Source: Basidiobolus meristosporus CBS 931.73
Taxonomy: Eukaryota; Basidiobolomycota; Basidiobolomycetes; Basidiobolales; Basidiobolaceae
Length of the DNA stretch: 60,525 nt
NCBI GenBank assembly: GCA_002104905.1
Contig: MCFE01000540.1
Coordinates: forward strand, 1 to 60,525
Reading direction: 5' to 3'
This document shows, in pieces, positions 1 through 14,410 of the stretch. The notes beneath the pieces were generated by a model. It saw only the letters and a program-made list of their open reading frames with translations, was not told the DNA's origin and searched no databases. The translations under genes and the position numbers were made by a program. Every line of letters begins with the position of its first letter. Within the stretch, counting starts at the first letter, position 1.

Positions 1-828
1 TTCCAAGCCAAAACCAACGAAGAGCTGACAGCAGCGATTTTGCATGAGAACTTGATATTCCCTAGCAACTGCGAACAAGCCGTTAGCGACGATGCGATAG
101 ACGTAATCCAAGGAGTATGTACCGCTCAATACTATATTCTAGATCTAGTTTACTTATTCACATATAGTTGTGCGAGCGAAACATCAATCAGAGACTGGGT
201 TGCGGTGAAAATGGATTTACCAGGCTTAAAGCACATCCATGGTTCACAGACATCGAGTGGGACAAACTTTTGACCAAAGAAGCCAAGCCGCCGTTTGAAC
301 CGGATGTAGGTAGAAGTCCACATCCATACCCCACTTCCATACTAATCCATCCTCAAGTCAAAGCATGCTAATTTTGATGCCACCCATGAACTAGAAGAGT
401 TACTCTTAGAGGAGAATCCTCTCAAAGCTCGCAAGCGAATGGACCCTTCCAAACGCACAAAGCCGCTTCCTAAAGAGATGCAGGCCATGGAGGAAAAGTT
501 CTTGGTATATGACTACACGCTTCCAAAGTTAAGGCAACGAGTTCTCAGCCATGAGAGCAGCTATATGGACTTGACGGCGCCCAACAGAGCCACTCCAGAC
601 GCATCCAGAATGGCAAGCCTAAGTTCGCCTGATACGGCTTCGCAAGGTAGTGCAAGCACCTTGTCCACCGAGTTTAACCGAGCTTTCCTACCCGACACTT
701 GTGCTGATCAAAACTCCTCAACTTGCAACCAGTATGCTACTAAAACCGAGATCGACGGAATACAACCATGCCCCGTCCCATCAGTCAAAAAGAACGCCGA
801 TGCTTCGCTTAGTAATGCTCAAACCTGA
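1..828 (+). CDS. YANK/STK32-family AGC protein kinase, C-terminal part (5' end outside window)
   Basis: Three exons are visible: 1-114, 168-305 and 358-828. Splice sites are GT-AG and the frames join. The first two encode the end of an AGC kinase domain, with CERNINQRLGCGENG and HPWFTDIEWDKL, where a kinase C-lobe ends. The third continues with NFDATHELEELLLEENPLKA and a later EEKFLVYDYT. These match the tail that follows the catalytic domain in YANK (STK32) kinases, Ser/Thr kinases of largely unknown substrate. The last 80 or so residues are Ser/Thr-rich and look disordered. The catalytic loop and nucleotide-binding lobe lie upstream of the window, so activity cannot be judged. Family assignment rests on the tail motif and is fairly firm. 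Confidence 0.8.
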
Positions 829-1503
829 AACCACTTGAATCTTCGAACTAGACTACTTATATATTATTGATACGGGATACTACATAGCTTTGTATCCCCG
901 GATGAACACAGCTTGCATTTATAGTTGCTGCGCATTCATTTTTAATTTCTGCATTAATGTTGGAATTTAGCATTAACAAATGCTGGTTGCTTAAATATAC
1001 TTCCCTTCTAATCATACGTATGCATAACATCATCGGTACAAGTACATGGCTTAAGGTTGCAATCGATAATTGTCGATTGTGGTGCGGTTAGTGCGGGCTT
1101 ATGTCATGAAGTAAACCGGGTCAAGACCACAGGAGCTGGCTGAAACCAAATTGTTAGATATCTACCTCTCAGCTGCTCCCCAGCAAGGTTCATCACTCTG
1201 GTCAATGCGAGAGCAAAATACTGGCGGGGGTCTTCCTCCTTGAAATAGGGAAACAGTAGGTGTTGGTTCACAGTATTTCGATTAGCTAGATCAGATCACC
1301 AATACAGTGCAGTATACTGTGTTGCCCATGAAACTTAGTCAAATGGTGATTTTAAATCATGATTGACGGAATGAATCCATTTTAGTTTTGATCATTTTCA
1401 AAGTTATGATTTAATGTATATAAATAATATATACGCATGGCTTCGAATCTGATGCAATATTCACGACTTCATGCTTTCTGTAGTCTAATTTTTTCTAGTG
1501 AAC
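829..1503. other. Intergenic region, kinase 3' end to RSC-like gene promoter
   Basis: No gene is seen. The stretch is AT-rich, with a TATA-like run (TATATAAATAATATATA) at about 1417-1435, some 70-85 bp upstream of the proposed start at 1504. It presumably holds the kinase 3' UTR and the promoter of the next gene. Confidence 0.5.
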
Positions 1504-4500
1504 ATGGACAGTAGGTTGATTCAACGGTACATTCAAAGTGACAAGAGCGCATTTAATCCAACGCCCTTTGACATTATCAGGGAAACATCCAAGAAAAGTC
1601 AAAACCCCAAAGATCGATAAAACCTCTCCTGCTAGCAAGGCAACCAAGCGAGCTCATCCAGATGCGGATCTCGGCTCGCCAAGTGGAAAGAGAACGCCTC
1701 ATGATTTCGTGTGTATCCAACATGCTTCTGTTTATTCCAACAGTCTCGCACTTCCAATAACTAATCCGATTTTCATACCATTTCACGCGAATTCTACACC
1801 CATATCAAAGTCTGGTGATATCAAGACTTTACTGAAACGTTGTAAGACGGTCTATCATGATATCAAGAAATACAAGGATGAGAGGTGGGAAGATCTCTCA
1901 CATAACTCGGTCGACCTGTATATAGCATTTACACTTACTTTTCGTTCCTGATATACTTCTTAGTGGAAGACACGTGTCAAAGCTATTTCACCATCTACCT
2001 TCACGCGAAGATTATCCCGATTACTATGATACCATAAGCGAACCTATTGCACTTGACATGATCAAGGTGAGCTTCTTTACTCTGGTTGTGTTTTGCTGGT
2101 TGCTACCATCTAACGAATAACAATATGGACTTGTAGGAGAAAATCGACCAAAAAGAATACAATAGTCTGGATGAGTTCAAGTCGGACATGGATCTGATGT
2201 TTGATAATGCTAAGCAATATAATACGAAGGGCTCACAAGTGTACAAAGATGCCGTAACCCTCCAGGTACTTTCATCCGAAACCTTTGCTAAAGTAGTAGG
2301 GATAACTTATGATTTCTATTTAATTAGAAAATGGCTTCCAAGGATATCGCCAACATCAAAGCAACGTTGAATAAGGAGGCTCGGGAGAAAGCTACACCAA
2401 AATTACCGAAAATAGTGATAAAAACCTCTAGCCTTGTGATGCCTGAGGCCAATACAAACAGCAAGGATGAAGGTGATGATGAAGACGCGGAGGAGCAAGG
2501 GGATGAAGAGGAAGAAGAAGAGGAAGGGGAGGATGGTGTTGATGGAGTAGACGAAGGAGAGGAGGAGGAGGGGGAGGAGGGAGAAGAAGAAGCGGACGAA
2601 GAGGTGGAGGATGCGGAAGAAGATGAGGATGCAGACGAGGACGCCGACGAAGAGGAGCAGAAGGAAACCAAGTGGGATAGCAAAGATCAAGGTATTTTCA
2701 TACCACAAATTATAAAGTATGTTCATGTTCTTACAGCATCGAAGAGAGGTTCTTCAAAGCCGTTGCAGCAAGTGATTTCAAAACCGCTTTGAGGATTGCC
2801 AAGTCGCAGAAAATCGACCCCAATGGGTTCCATGAGACGGACATTTTTGGCGAGACGTTGGAGTGGGGGCCTCTTCATGCTGCGTCGTATTTTGGTTTGA
2901 AGGAGGTGGTGCCAGTCTTGATCGACAACGGTGCTGAAATTGAACTTCGCGATAATGGGTTCAAATCAACACCGCTTGCATGGGCCGCTTTTGGAGGTTT
3001 ATATAAACCAGTAATCTTCAAATTTAATAATCTCCCTGATCCCATTCCATTATTAGGTCACGATCAGCTGGCAAAACTTCTTGTTGAAGAATACCATGCG
3101 GAAAGGGAGCCTGAGAATATTAATGGGCAGATTCCTCTACACCTCGTAAATGACCCAGACAATCCCAGATGGTCATTTTTACTTCAGGTAAGCTGGATGC
3201 TGTCCGATTTCAAGCACCTGTTCTAAACTCCAGTATAGGATTCCAACGATAAAACGAACGACAAGGAGGACGAAAGCAAGAATCATATACCTCTAATGGA
3301 AGAGCTCCTCCGAACGATCGTTGAGCACAAAGACTCCAGGCAAGATGAAGAGTCGCAGCGATAGATGCTTTTGTGATATCTAACCGTTATATATAAAACA
3401 GCGGTCGGTTTTGTGCCGATATGTTTATAGAGTTGCCTTCTCGAAAGGAATATCCAGAGTACTACGAAGTTACCGAAAAGCCAATGGCACTCAGCGCAAT
3501 TCAAGTATGGAATTGCTGGGTATTCCAATGTAATACGGATTGACACTAATAGCATCTTCTAGCGTCGCATAAAGAAAGGGTATAACTCGTTCGAAGCATT
3601 TGATAGAGATTTAAAACTCGTTTTTGAGAATGCTCTGTCATTCAATGAAAAGCGCTCGCAGGTTTACAAAGACGCCAAGATTCTCCTGGTAAGAAATATG
3701 TACACTCATTGGTGGAATGGTATTAATTAGTATGATAGAAACTGTACAACGTTACCAAGAAAAATCTAAGCAAGCGTTCTCGAACGGTTCGTCAACCCCG
3801 CTGCTACCGCAAAACAAGCCTCCAACTCACATTTTACCTAAACTCTTTTAGTTGGAGGATTCAAAGGATTCCCTTGAATACAATGGAGTTAATTACTGCC
3901 TAGGTTTGTTACACTTGACCCATCGAGTATGTAGTATTCGGCCATCCCTGTAACTTGAGTACAATCCGTTAGGTGACTTTGTCTATGTCAAGGTGGACTC
4001 TTCTGAGCAAGAGAATATCGCAATGATAGAGAAATTATGGGTAGAGAAGTGAGTAACCTGGTATGCTGCTCCATATTGCACATGAATATTTACAAACATG
4101 TCTTACTAGCGATGTGAAATACTTCAGTGGACCATGGTATTTTCGAGCAGATCAGGTGAATTGAAGCGTAGTGGGATCGTTGTCATTTGTTTCATGCTTA
4201 CACTTTGTGTTCAGACTTTCCATCCACCAACAAGAAAGTTCTATGAAAACGAGGTATTCAAGTCTAACAATGTTGATGAACATCCGTTGGAGAACGTAAC
4301 AAAGAAGTGCTTTGTTATGTATGTCAAGGAGTACCTCAAAGGTAGACCATGAGTCTATGCTTCCCATCTCATCATCTATTTACTATTTTTACTAGGACAT
4401 CCTAAGGGATTCGACAAAGAAGACGTTTTTATCTGTGAATCTCGCTATTCTGATTCTTCAAAAAGTTTTTCGCCGATCAAAGATTGGAAAAAGACTCTTA

Positions 4501-5668
4501 ATGTCGAACCAAAGAACGTAGTGGAAATTGTTCCGTACGAGAAGCCGCTCAAGTTGAACAAAATCGGTTCGCCCTTATTCAGTGCGGATGGGGAGCTGAT
4601 ATCCAAGTCTGAAGAGAGCGGAGCCAATGAGACAAGCAGCAATCTCAAGCTTAGAATTCCCAAGAAGTACATCAACTCCAATGATGGAAAACTAACAGCA
4701 TCTCCTACAAGAGGCTCAAAGCTAGCGTCCCCCTCCCTTGGTAATTCCGGCCCTGGCGATCCTAATCATGAAAATGACGAAAACATAGATGTCGTAAGCG
4801 TCTCTACTAAAACAGCCGGAAATATCAGCGGACATGATTCTCAATCAAATGCTGAGCAAGCAAACGTCCCGACTCTCACCAAACCACCCGTAGCTAATGG
4901 GACCACCACATCCCAAGCACCAGTTACATTTATGCCGAATGTGACTGCGAACAACTACTCTCCACCCGAAGACTCCACTTCTAGGAGCCAAAATCAACAT
5001 CCTCCAGCCTCTATCCCCAATAATCCAAATGTCACAGCACCCGCAGCAACGAATCAACAAGATCCATCAACTGAATCGAAGCCAGCACCTGCCCAACCTC
5101 AAGCTAACTCAACACACCACACGGCGCAGCAAGCGCAATCTTCTGCTCAATCACAAGTGCCCAGCAAGACAACCTCTACGGCAGCTCAGCAAGCGCCAAG
5201 TCAACCTTCGACTCCAGGTAATGTACAAACTGGTGTACTTCAGCAGGCATTTCTCTAATTGAGCTTTCAGATATCCAATTGCTATCATGCATCGAGCTCG
5301 AGTCTGATGACCAGTCGTTTTATCTTTGCCTCGACACTGCCACTGCTGCCCATAGTATCTCAGTGGGATCACAAGTCCGGCATCTTGTGATCAAACCCAA
5401 CATGATGAAGAATATAGTCAATCAAAGAGTGCTAGTGTTTCTGTTTCAAAACGCAAGACGAGTTCAGCCAACGGCGAACCAATCCAAAAAAATAGCACCA
5501 TCATCAAACCCATCCAAGCCAAACTCGTATCTTGTCAATCTACAGCCAGGGCTGAATTCCCTCGAGATTTGGGCCACCATCCCGGCACCACAAATGAACA
5601 ATAACTCATCCTCTCCCCCAGCGCACATGCAACAGTTCAACATCTTCGTTACACGCATGGGTATTTAG
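1504..5668 (+). CDS. RSC1/RSC2/polybromo-like chromatin-remodelling subunit: bromodomain, ankyrin repeats, bromodomain, BAH
   Basis: Probable exons: 1504-1510 (uncertain), 1581-1884, 1964-2066, 2137-2265, 2328-2671, 2737-2996, 3057-3187, 3239-3339, 3402-3504, 3563-3688, 3739-3786, 3852-3903, 3973-4048, 4110-4155, 4215-4341, 4396-5217, 5271-5668; about 1058 aa. Order of domains: basic N-terminus; bromodomain 1 (LPSREDYPDYYDTISEPIAL); a long Asp/Glu-rich linker (2470-2660); two or more ankyrin repeats (WGPLHAASYFGLKEVVPVLI, TPLAWAAFGG); bromodomain 2 (LPSRKEYPEYYEVTEKPMAL); a BAH domain (TFHPPTRKFYENEVFKS, KCFVMYVKEYLKGRPKG); a Gln/Pro/Ser-rich linker; and a C-terminal domain like that of yeast Rsc1/2 (VGSQVRHLVIKPNM). 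Bromodomains read acetyl-lysine and BAH domains bind nucleosomes, so a nuclear role in a SWI/SNF-RSC complex is inferred. The intron starting at 3340 uses a GC donor. The first exon is the weakest part of the model. Confidence 0.85.
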
Positions 5669-6001
5669 ACGCGTTATAGAACCTGTTAAGGATTTTTGTG
5701 GACTGCGTTACACGGAACTTGAGATGTTGGTCAGACCTCTTTCGCTCGATCTTCTCTGGAACTGCACCCTCTCGTCAAAGGCTATATATATTGTTTATTC
5801 TCTTGGAAATTGTTGCGCAGCCGTGCTTTAGGATTTTTTGTTCCACGATTAATCAATAAACTGTAACAAACAATGAGCATGAAATCCCTCCAGCATTTTT
5901 CTTGTGACGGGAAGCCCGCTCACAGTAAAACAAATTTATTTGTTTCGATCTATCGAATTTGAATTTGAACACAAGTATTGAAGCAGTGATTGCCTGGCTC
6001 T
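5669..6001. other. Convergent intergenic region
   Basis: This stretch lies between the 3' ends of the RSC-like gene (+) and adenylosuccinate lyase (-). It is AT-rich and contains AATAAA-like hexamers (near 5854 on the plus strand). I see no gene; it should hold both 3' UTRs. Confidence 0.4.
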
Positions 6002-7561
6002 CTAGACGCTCAACACGGCTTCAGTCTTGGACTTGAGTTTCTCCTGATATGGAGCAAGTGCAGGCTCAACGCACTTGGCCAAGAAGCTATCAACTTGCTC
6101 GGGTGCACGTCCGATGAATGTAGAGGGGTCTAGGAGCTTGTCAAGGTCTGGCCAGATAGGCTCGAAGTACTTGGTGGCCTTGATTCTTTCGATCAAGTCG
6201 TTGCTCTCGCCCTCTACCTTGACTTTGTGAGCAGCCTGGTGAGAGAGGACACGGATCTCTTCGTGGCAAACTTGTCTGTCTCCACCCTTCTTGACCATGG
6301 CCATGATGATGTTTTCAGTAGCCATGAATGGCAACTCTTGGTTGATGCGCTGCTTGATGACAGCTGGATACACGACCATGCCGTCGAAGACGTTTTGAAG
6401 AATGGTAAGAAGGATATCAGCGGTCAAGTAGGCCTCTGGGATACTGATACGACGAATGGCACTATCGTCAAGGGTTCTTTCGAGCCATTGAACGCTGGAT
6501 GTGGCCAAAGCGTCTTGCACCAAAATCATCAAATGTCTGGAAAGGGAGCAAATACGCTCACATCTCATTGGGTTTCTCTTGTATGCCATGGCAGAAGAGC
6601 CGATTTGGTCTTTCTCGAAAGGCTCTTCAATCTCCTTAAGGTTGGCCAGGAGTCTGATATCGGTGGCAATCTTGTGAGCAGTAGCACCGAAGGATGAGAG
6701 GGGAGCCAACACATCATTATCAACCTTGCGTGAGTATGTTTGGCCAGTTACGGCATATGGGGTTGAGAAGCCAGAGAGCTCAGTGACAAGCTGATCCAAT
6801 TGCTCGACCTTCTCATGGTCACCGTCGAACAAGGTCAAGAAGGAAGCCTGGGTACCAGTAGTTCCCTTAACACCACGGAACTGAAGGTCATCACGGGCGC
6901 GGGTAAGGTTACGCAAATCCCAAAGTAATTCCTGTATTTGGCGAACTTAGCATGTGTGTGCAAAGATCAATAGATAGAGGTGCTATATACCTGGAGCCAG
7001 AGGGTAGCTCTCTTTCCAACAGTAGTGAGTTGAGCAGGTTGGAAATGGGTGAAACCCAAAGTAGGGAGGTCACGGTATTGCTTGGCGAATTTGGCAAGAG
7101 AGTCGATGACGTAGGAGAGTTTGTTCAATAGAATATCCAATCCATCACGAAGATTCATAAGATCTCCATTGTCAGTAACGTAGCAAGAGGTGGCACCGAG
7201 ATGGATGATAGGAGCAGCACTGGGGCAGACGAGACCGAAAGTGTGGACGTGAGCCATGACGTCGTGACGGCGTCTCTTTTCCTCGGCAGCAGCAACCTCA
7301 TAGTCGATGTCATACTAAAGAGAAATTAAGTGGATTGATCGCAAACAGAATGGTTGGAAAAGGTCGTACCAAGTGTTGACGCATTTCTTCCAATGCCTCT
7401 TCGGTGATATCATTCAAACCAAGTTGCTTCTCAGCAGTAGCAAGGTTGAGCCAGAGCTTGCGCCAGTTGCTAAATCTCTTATCATCAGAGAAGTTGTAAG
7501 CCATCTCCTTGGAGGCATATCTAGAGGTCAATGGGCTCTGATACTTGGCGTGGGATTCCAT
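6002..7561 (-). CDS. ADE13: Adenylosuccinate lyase
   Basis: Exons on the minus strand: 7370-7561, 6991-7314 and 6002-6931, all in phase, give 481 aa, close to the 482 aa of yeast Ade13. The enzyme cleaves SAICAR to AICAR and adenylosuccinate to AMP, releasing fumarate, in cytosolic purine synthesis. The fumarate-lyase signature [11 protein letters not shown] sits at about residues 283-293 and carries the flexible catalytic-serine loop. The motif [10 protein letters not shown] near residue 100 and [14 protein letters not shown] near 150 are other conserved lyase-superfamily blocks. The start at 7561 gives [11 protein letters not shown], which matches the family N-terminus. The reading frame stays open upstream, but that extension has no family similarity. 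Confidence 0.96.
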
Positions 7562-8196
7562 GATGCTACTCAGTTCCAAGAGAAAACGTCGGAAGTGGAT
7601 GACGAGAAAGACATCCGTTGCGTTGATATATTTACTATTCACAAATAAAAAAAAGTACCTCGGCCAGCTCGAATTTTTGCTGATCCAATAGACGCTCAGT
7701 GAAAAATACTTTACATGATTCATACCACTGGTCCAGACACTAATCAGAATTGATCCTACCGGTGAATCATATCTTATCATATCAATCTCACCTCCAGATA
7801 ATCTGGAGTAACCGAAGCCTTTCAAGACCCTTGAATCCAACCTTGGTTAACTCCAGCACCACACTGCACGCATGACAGCAAATCGATTGGCATCTCCACT
7901 TGACAAAAGCATAAGTCTTCCACTTGACCATGCACTAACCCAATTCATGGTTTAAGCTGCGGACCATGTGCCTAGTTGAAACGCATAGAAAGGATGCAAC
8001 AAGAAACATGAGAACAGGTACTGGATTTATATGCATAAGAATCTACAGACATGATGGTAGAGATCCTCATGTTTATTAACGATATGTTATGCAAAGATGG
8101 TAGGAGGATAGGAAAAGTAACACTAGATGCCTCCATTGAAGATATGAAAGGCAACCCTGATAAGTCGAGTGTACGTGATCTATTGTGAAAATAGTT
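7562..8196. other. Intergenic region
   Basis: This lies between the start of adenylosuccinate lyase and the stop codon of mL43, both on the minus strand. I see no gene. Short frames here show neither homology nor a plausible exon chain. Confidence 0.4.
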
Positions 8197-8725
8197 CTAG
8201 ATTTGATGGGGTCGGTTATGGAAAGGCGACCAGATGCCACGGACTGAAGGAGTATCCGAAAGAACCCTCTTCTTGAACAAGCCAACCTTTTGCCCACTGG
8301 TATCGCGCAGCAACTGTACTTTATCCATGACCTCCTTGCGATCATGATTCCTCACGCATATCACCTTACTTTTACCATTCACTAGAAGCAGAGGAGGCGT
8401 GTCAGAAGGACTATCGTGTCTTGAATTCAAACGTTAAATTGGCTTACTATAGAAACCACGAATGCAGGGGTGTTTGGCAGGTCGAGGTTGGACAACAACT
8501 TCGATTTGGGGATTCTTCCGGGCAAATTCAATTAGATCGGCCTTGAAGAAATCGCTATATTGTTATGAGCATATATTGAGGGTTTCTCGTAAATCAAGAG
8601 TATACTTACACAATGCCTCGGCTACTCCCACCACGCTCGCAATAGTGGAAAACGAGTTTGCGGCATTGGAAAATAAAGGCACCCACACCGTTTTTATGAG
8701 TAGCTGGTTTAACAATAGATGCCAT
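8197..8725 (-). CDS. MRPL43: Mitochondrial large-subunit ribosomal protein mL43 (L51/S25/CI-B8 fold)
   Basis: Three exons on the minus strand (8610-8725, 8448-8554, 8197-8381) join in phase to 135 aa. Exon 1 carries FQCRKLVFHYCERGGSSRGI, the hallmark of the mL43/NDUFA2 thioredoxin-like fold (the GGSSRG loop). Exon 2 carries FFKADLIEFARKNPQIEVVV. Exon 3 begins inside the codon that gives RGFYMNGKSKVI, as in other mL43 proteins, and ends with SVRGIWSPFH, which points to mL43 rather than the complex I subunit. The protein should be imported into mitochondria and built into the 54S subunit. The gene is divergent from Rpt2, sharing a 390 bp promoter region. The 66-bp second intron was fixed by phase. 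Confidence 0.9.
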
Positions 8726-9115
8726 GCTGAACAGTATTCGCGTAATGTGTTTGCTTCTTAAATACAGGCAGTGGATATGCAGTAATCCTACCCCACTTCA
8801 GAAAAGTATGAATCAAAAAGTCACCAACTACAAATGAAATTTTCTTCGAGAAATGAACAAAATTTGCACCTAAATGCAGATACGATTTTACACCTGACCA
8901 ATCATAAGAGGTGAACCTGAAAAATGTAAAGGACTAATCATTGTATAGACTAACCAATAAATTAGGTCTTTTGAGCTATGTAGTCGTTTTAATATTCGGT
9001 GACTCAATATATGATTACGTTGCCAAAGAATCTATGCTACCTTTAGAATCTTAATAAGAAAGGACTTGTCTCAACTTGATAATCACCAAGTTCTGGACAC
9101 CCTTATATTTGAAGC
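8726..9115. promoter_or_regulatory. Shared promoter region between mL43 (-) and Rpt2 (+)
   Basis: The two start codons face away from each other across 390 bp. A CCAAT motif is visible at about 8899-8903 (GACCAATCATAAG). TTTGCACC at about 8863 resembles, but does not match, the yeast proteasome element TTTGCCACC. No TATA box was recognised. Promoter function is inferred from position. Confidence 0.4.
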
Positions 9116-11004
<1,889 letters not shown>

Positions 11005-11257
11005 TCTTGACCCGCTGCTCCTTTCGTTAATACAGAACGTGATCATTGATATATGGATCAGTTATAACCCACCACCTTGTAGCCATTCACATCCACCCAA
11101 TTTGCGTGTAAAGGAGATAAATTTGACACAGTATACTATTCTTGAGATGTAGCCAGATTATGGCTTCGAGTTTTTCGGGATTTGTATGACATTGACAACA
11201 GGAATACAAAGCCACTCTGTTGAGATTATGTCATATTTGAGTCAATAACACCAAGTA

Positions 11258-11464
11258 TTACCTTAAGCAAGCGAAGTCTACCATATCAAGAGGCTGAACT
11301 TCAGTCACAGTAAGGCTAGTAATAAGTGATCGATTTTTAGCCCTTTGTCGTCTAAGGTACAAAGAAACTTCAGGTATATAATCTTGGTTCAGTACTGGCG
11401 CCGTTGTTTTAATGCGTGCGGCATTGGTGCTCTTTTCATGTTTTTGGATTTCTTTAGTCTCCAT
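11258..11464 (-). CDS. Doubtful small open reading frame, product unknown
   Basis: A 68-codon frame opens with ATG at 11464 on the minus strand and ends at 11258. It is Lys/Arg-rich near the start and resembles no family I know. A possible splice (donor GTAATA close to the stop, acceptor CAACAG about 45 bp later) would extend it. It could equally be chance. I list it only because it has a true ATG and lies in a 1.1 kb gap. Confidence 0.15.
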   Translation of the reverse strand: METKEIQKHEKSTNAARIKTTAPVLNQDYIPEVSLYLRRQRAKNRSLITSLTVTEVQPLDMVDFACLR

Positions 11465-12100
11465 TTGTCAACCTAACTGCTCCATCTATTTTACCCAAGT
11501 CAATTATCTACCATTACCAGGAGCAATCTGCCTTGTATCGGAATAGTGTTGGGACATAAGTAATGGTACTTTAGCCCCAGTGACAACAGCAACCCTCTTT
11601 GGGGACTAATCCAGCTGGAAATAGATTTATGAATTGTGGTTGAGTTTCTAAAAAGACTACCCCCTTTCATTATACTGTGCTTTGAGTATGCTCATATACA
11701 AACCATTCTTCCATGTCCATACTGCAAATCAATCAATGACACAAATTGATTCAGATTCATTCTGGAATGATCTAGAGTGAGATTATTATATCTCAGCCAT
11801 GGTTTAAATAAGCCAAGCTTGGAAAATGTACGAGTACCTTCGGTTGTTTCCTTGCCGCTTTGGGAATGATGTAATACTCGGAAAGCCTGTATTTATGACG
11901 AGGGATTCTCACCGCAGTCCACATGATTTCCTATTTTGTCATACCAAGTCTACCTGTGCCAGTAACATCATTTGATTGGCTCGCAATGACTTGTTGCGTT
12001 GATAATATTAACAATATCATATGATCCAGTTGATGCATTGTTAGGGTGAATTGTGTATGCGCAGACACACATGCCGCTGCGGCTTTGGTATTCTATTTCG

Positions 12101-12107
12101 TATATAA
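12101..12107 (+). promoter_or_regulatory. TATA box of the polyubiquitin gene
   Basis: TATATAAGG lies about 55 bp upstream of the ATG at 12156. That spacing implies a very short 5' leader, as often seen in strongly expressed or stress-induced fungal genes. Confidence 0.6.
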
Positions 12108-13076
<969 letters not shown>

Positions 13077-14110
13077 TTAGTTTAATACTGTTTAGCTCCA
13101 AATAAAGGCAGCATTGTAGTCACGCTCAACTAAAACTTCCATACATGCAAAATTTTAAATATATACCAATGATATGGCACACCATTGATATATCTAGAGA
13201 AATTGATTAAATGCATTGTCTGTATGCACAAGTAATATCGCTTCGGTCATGTTCGTTTTAGTTGTGCAAAGTCAAGCCCCTTTAGATATAAATACAAATT
13301 GTATGTATGTGAAAAAACATCTTAGCACCATCCAGGATAAAATCATTTGATATATATCGCGATGATGACCTATTCAACACGCCAACAGTTCCAAGTATTA
13401 ATTGAAAGTGGTGAATCATCCAAATCCATGGAAAACGAAGCAATTCTATGATCAAATGTCATTATAGATGCATTTCCATCTTTGTAGAGATAAAATAAAT
13501 ATTGATAAAAGACTGGATCTCCACCTCCGGCTGGTTCGTATATGAGCTATGGAAGTCCGTATCTGCTAATAGGTTGGCTATTCAGGTAGAGATTGGGACG
13601 TATACTAGCAGGGGAGGCTCGGAAAGTGTGTACAGAGAGCCTATTTTGTCTAGACATGGTTCGTATTGTGCACTGTATTATATCTACAAGTAGCATATAG
13701 CTTAGTAATCCGGTCCATCCAGTTCTTTATCCCTCAACATCCCTCATAAATCGCGAATGAAGTAACCCCTTCCTGCTTATAGGGTGCCCAGTAGACGTAG
13801 AATAAATATGGTACTGATTAACCACATTGGTATTAACCTGACAAATACATGATTAACTTTGGAAATTTTAAGACTCAGTTATTAACAATCATTCAGCATT
13901 TCATCTTAATGCAGTTAACCCCAAAATATACAATAGCGATAAGTGTACGACACGTGTGTTCTGGGGCATACTTTCATTTCTTAGATTGGATGCTCAGAAC
14001 TCATTACCAATGGGAGCCTCATCACACACCTAGCGATTATGTCATCCACAACGAGGAGTATAAATACAAGGTAAAATTGCTCTGAGCTCATCAATTCACT
14101 AGTTCTCGAA
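13077..14110. other. Intergenic region before glutaredoxin
   Basis: About 1 kb with no supported gene. Short frames (13502-13693, 13849-14085) have no recognisable similarity. The right end holds the glutaredoxin promoter. Confidence 0.4.
14059..14066 (+). promoter_or_regulatory. TATA box of the glutaredoxin gene
   Basis: TATAAATA lies 52 bp before the glutaredoxin ATG at 14111, so the 5' leader should be very short. Confidence 0.55.
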
Positions 14111-14410
14111 ATGCCTTCCACTCAAGACCTTGTTAAAAAGTACATCGAAGACAACGCCGTTATGGTCTTCTCCAAGTCATATTGCCCCTACTGCAAGAGG
14201 GCCAAGGATTTGTTGTCCAAGGTTTTCCCCAATTACACCGCTATTGAGCTCGACCAACTCCCCGACGGCAGCGAGATTCAGGCAGCTCTGTTAGAGCTCT
14301 CTGGACAGCGTACTGTTCCAAATATCTACATCAAGGGTAAGCACCTTGGAGGGTGTGACGATCTCCTGAAGGCCCATAGCTCTGGAAAGCTCGAGCAACT
14401 CCTCGCCTAA
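14111..14410 (+). CDS. Dithiol glutaredoxin
   Basis: One exon, 99 aa, the usual length of a cytosolic class I glutaredoxin. The active site CPYC is at residues 25-28, the cis-proline motif TVP at 68-70 and the glutathione-binding GGCDD at 80-84. The enzyme uses glutathione to reduce protein disulfides and mixed disulfides. No targeting extension is visible, so a cytosolic location is likely. It is closest to the yeast Grx1/Grx2 type; paralog identity cannot be settled from sequence alone. A TATA box lies just upstream. Confidence 0.95.
   Translation: MPSTQDLVKKYIEDNAVMVFSKSYCPYCKRAKDLLSKVFPNYTAIELDQLPDGSEIQAALLELSGQRTVPNIYIKGKHLGGCDDLLKAHSSGKLEQLLA

Noticed and set aside
2324-2726. Minus-strand Ser- and Leu-rich frames
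   Set aside because: They mirror the Glu/Asp-rich linker of the RSC-like protein on the plus strand and have no independent support.
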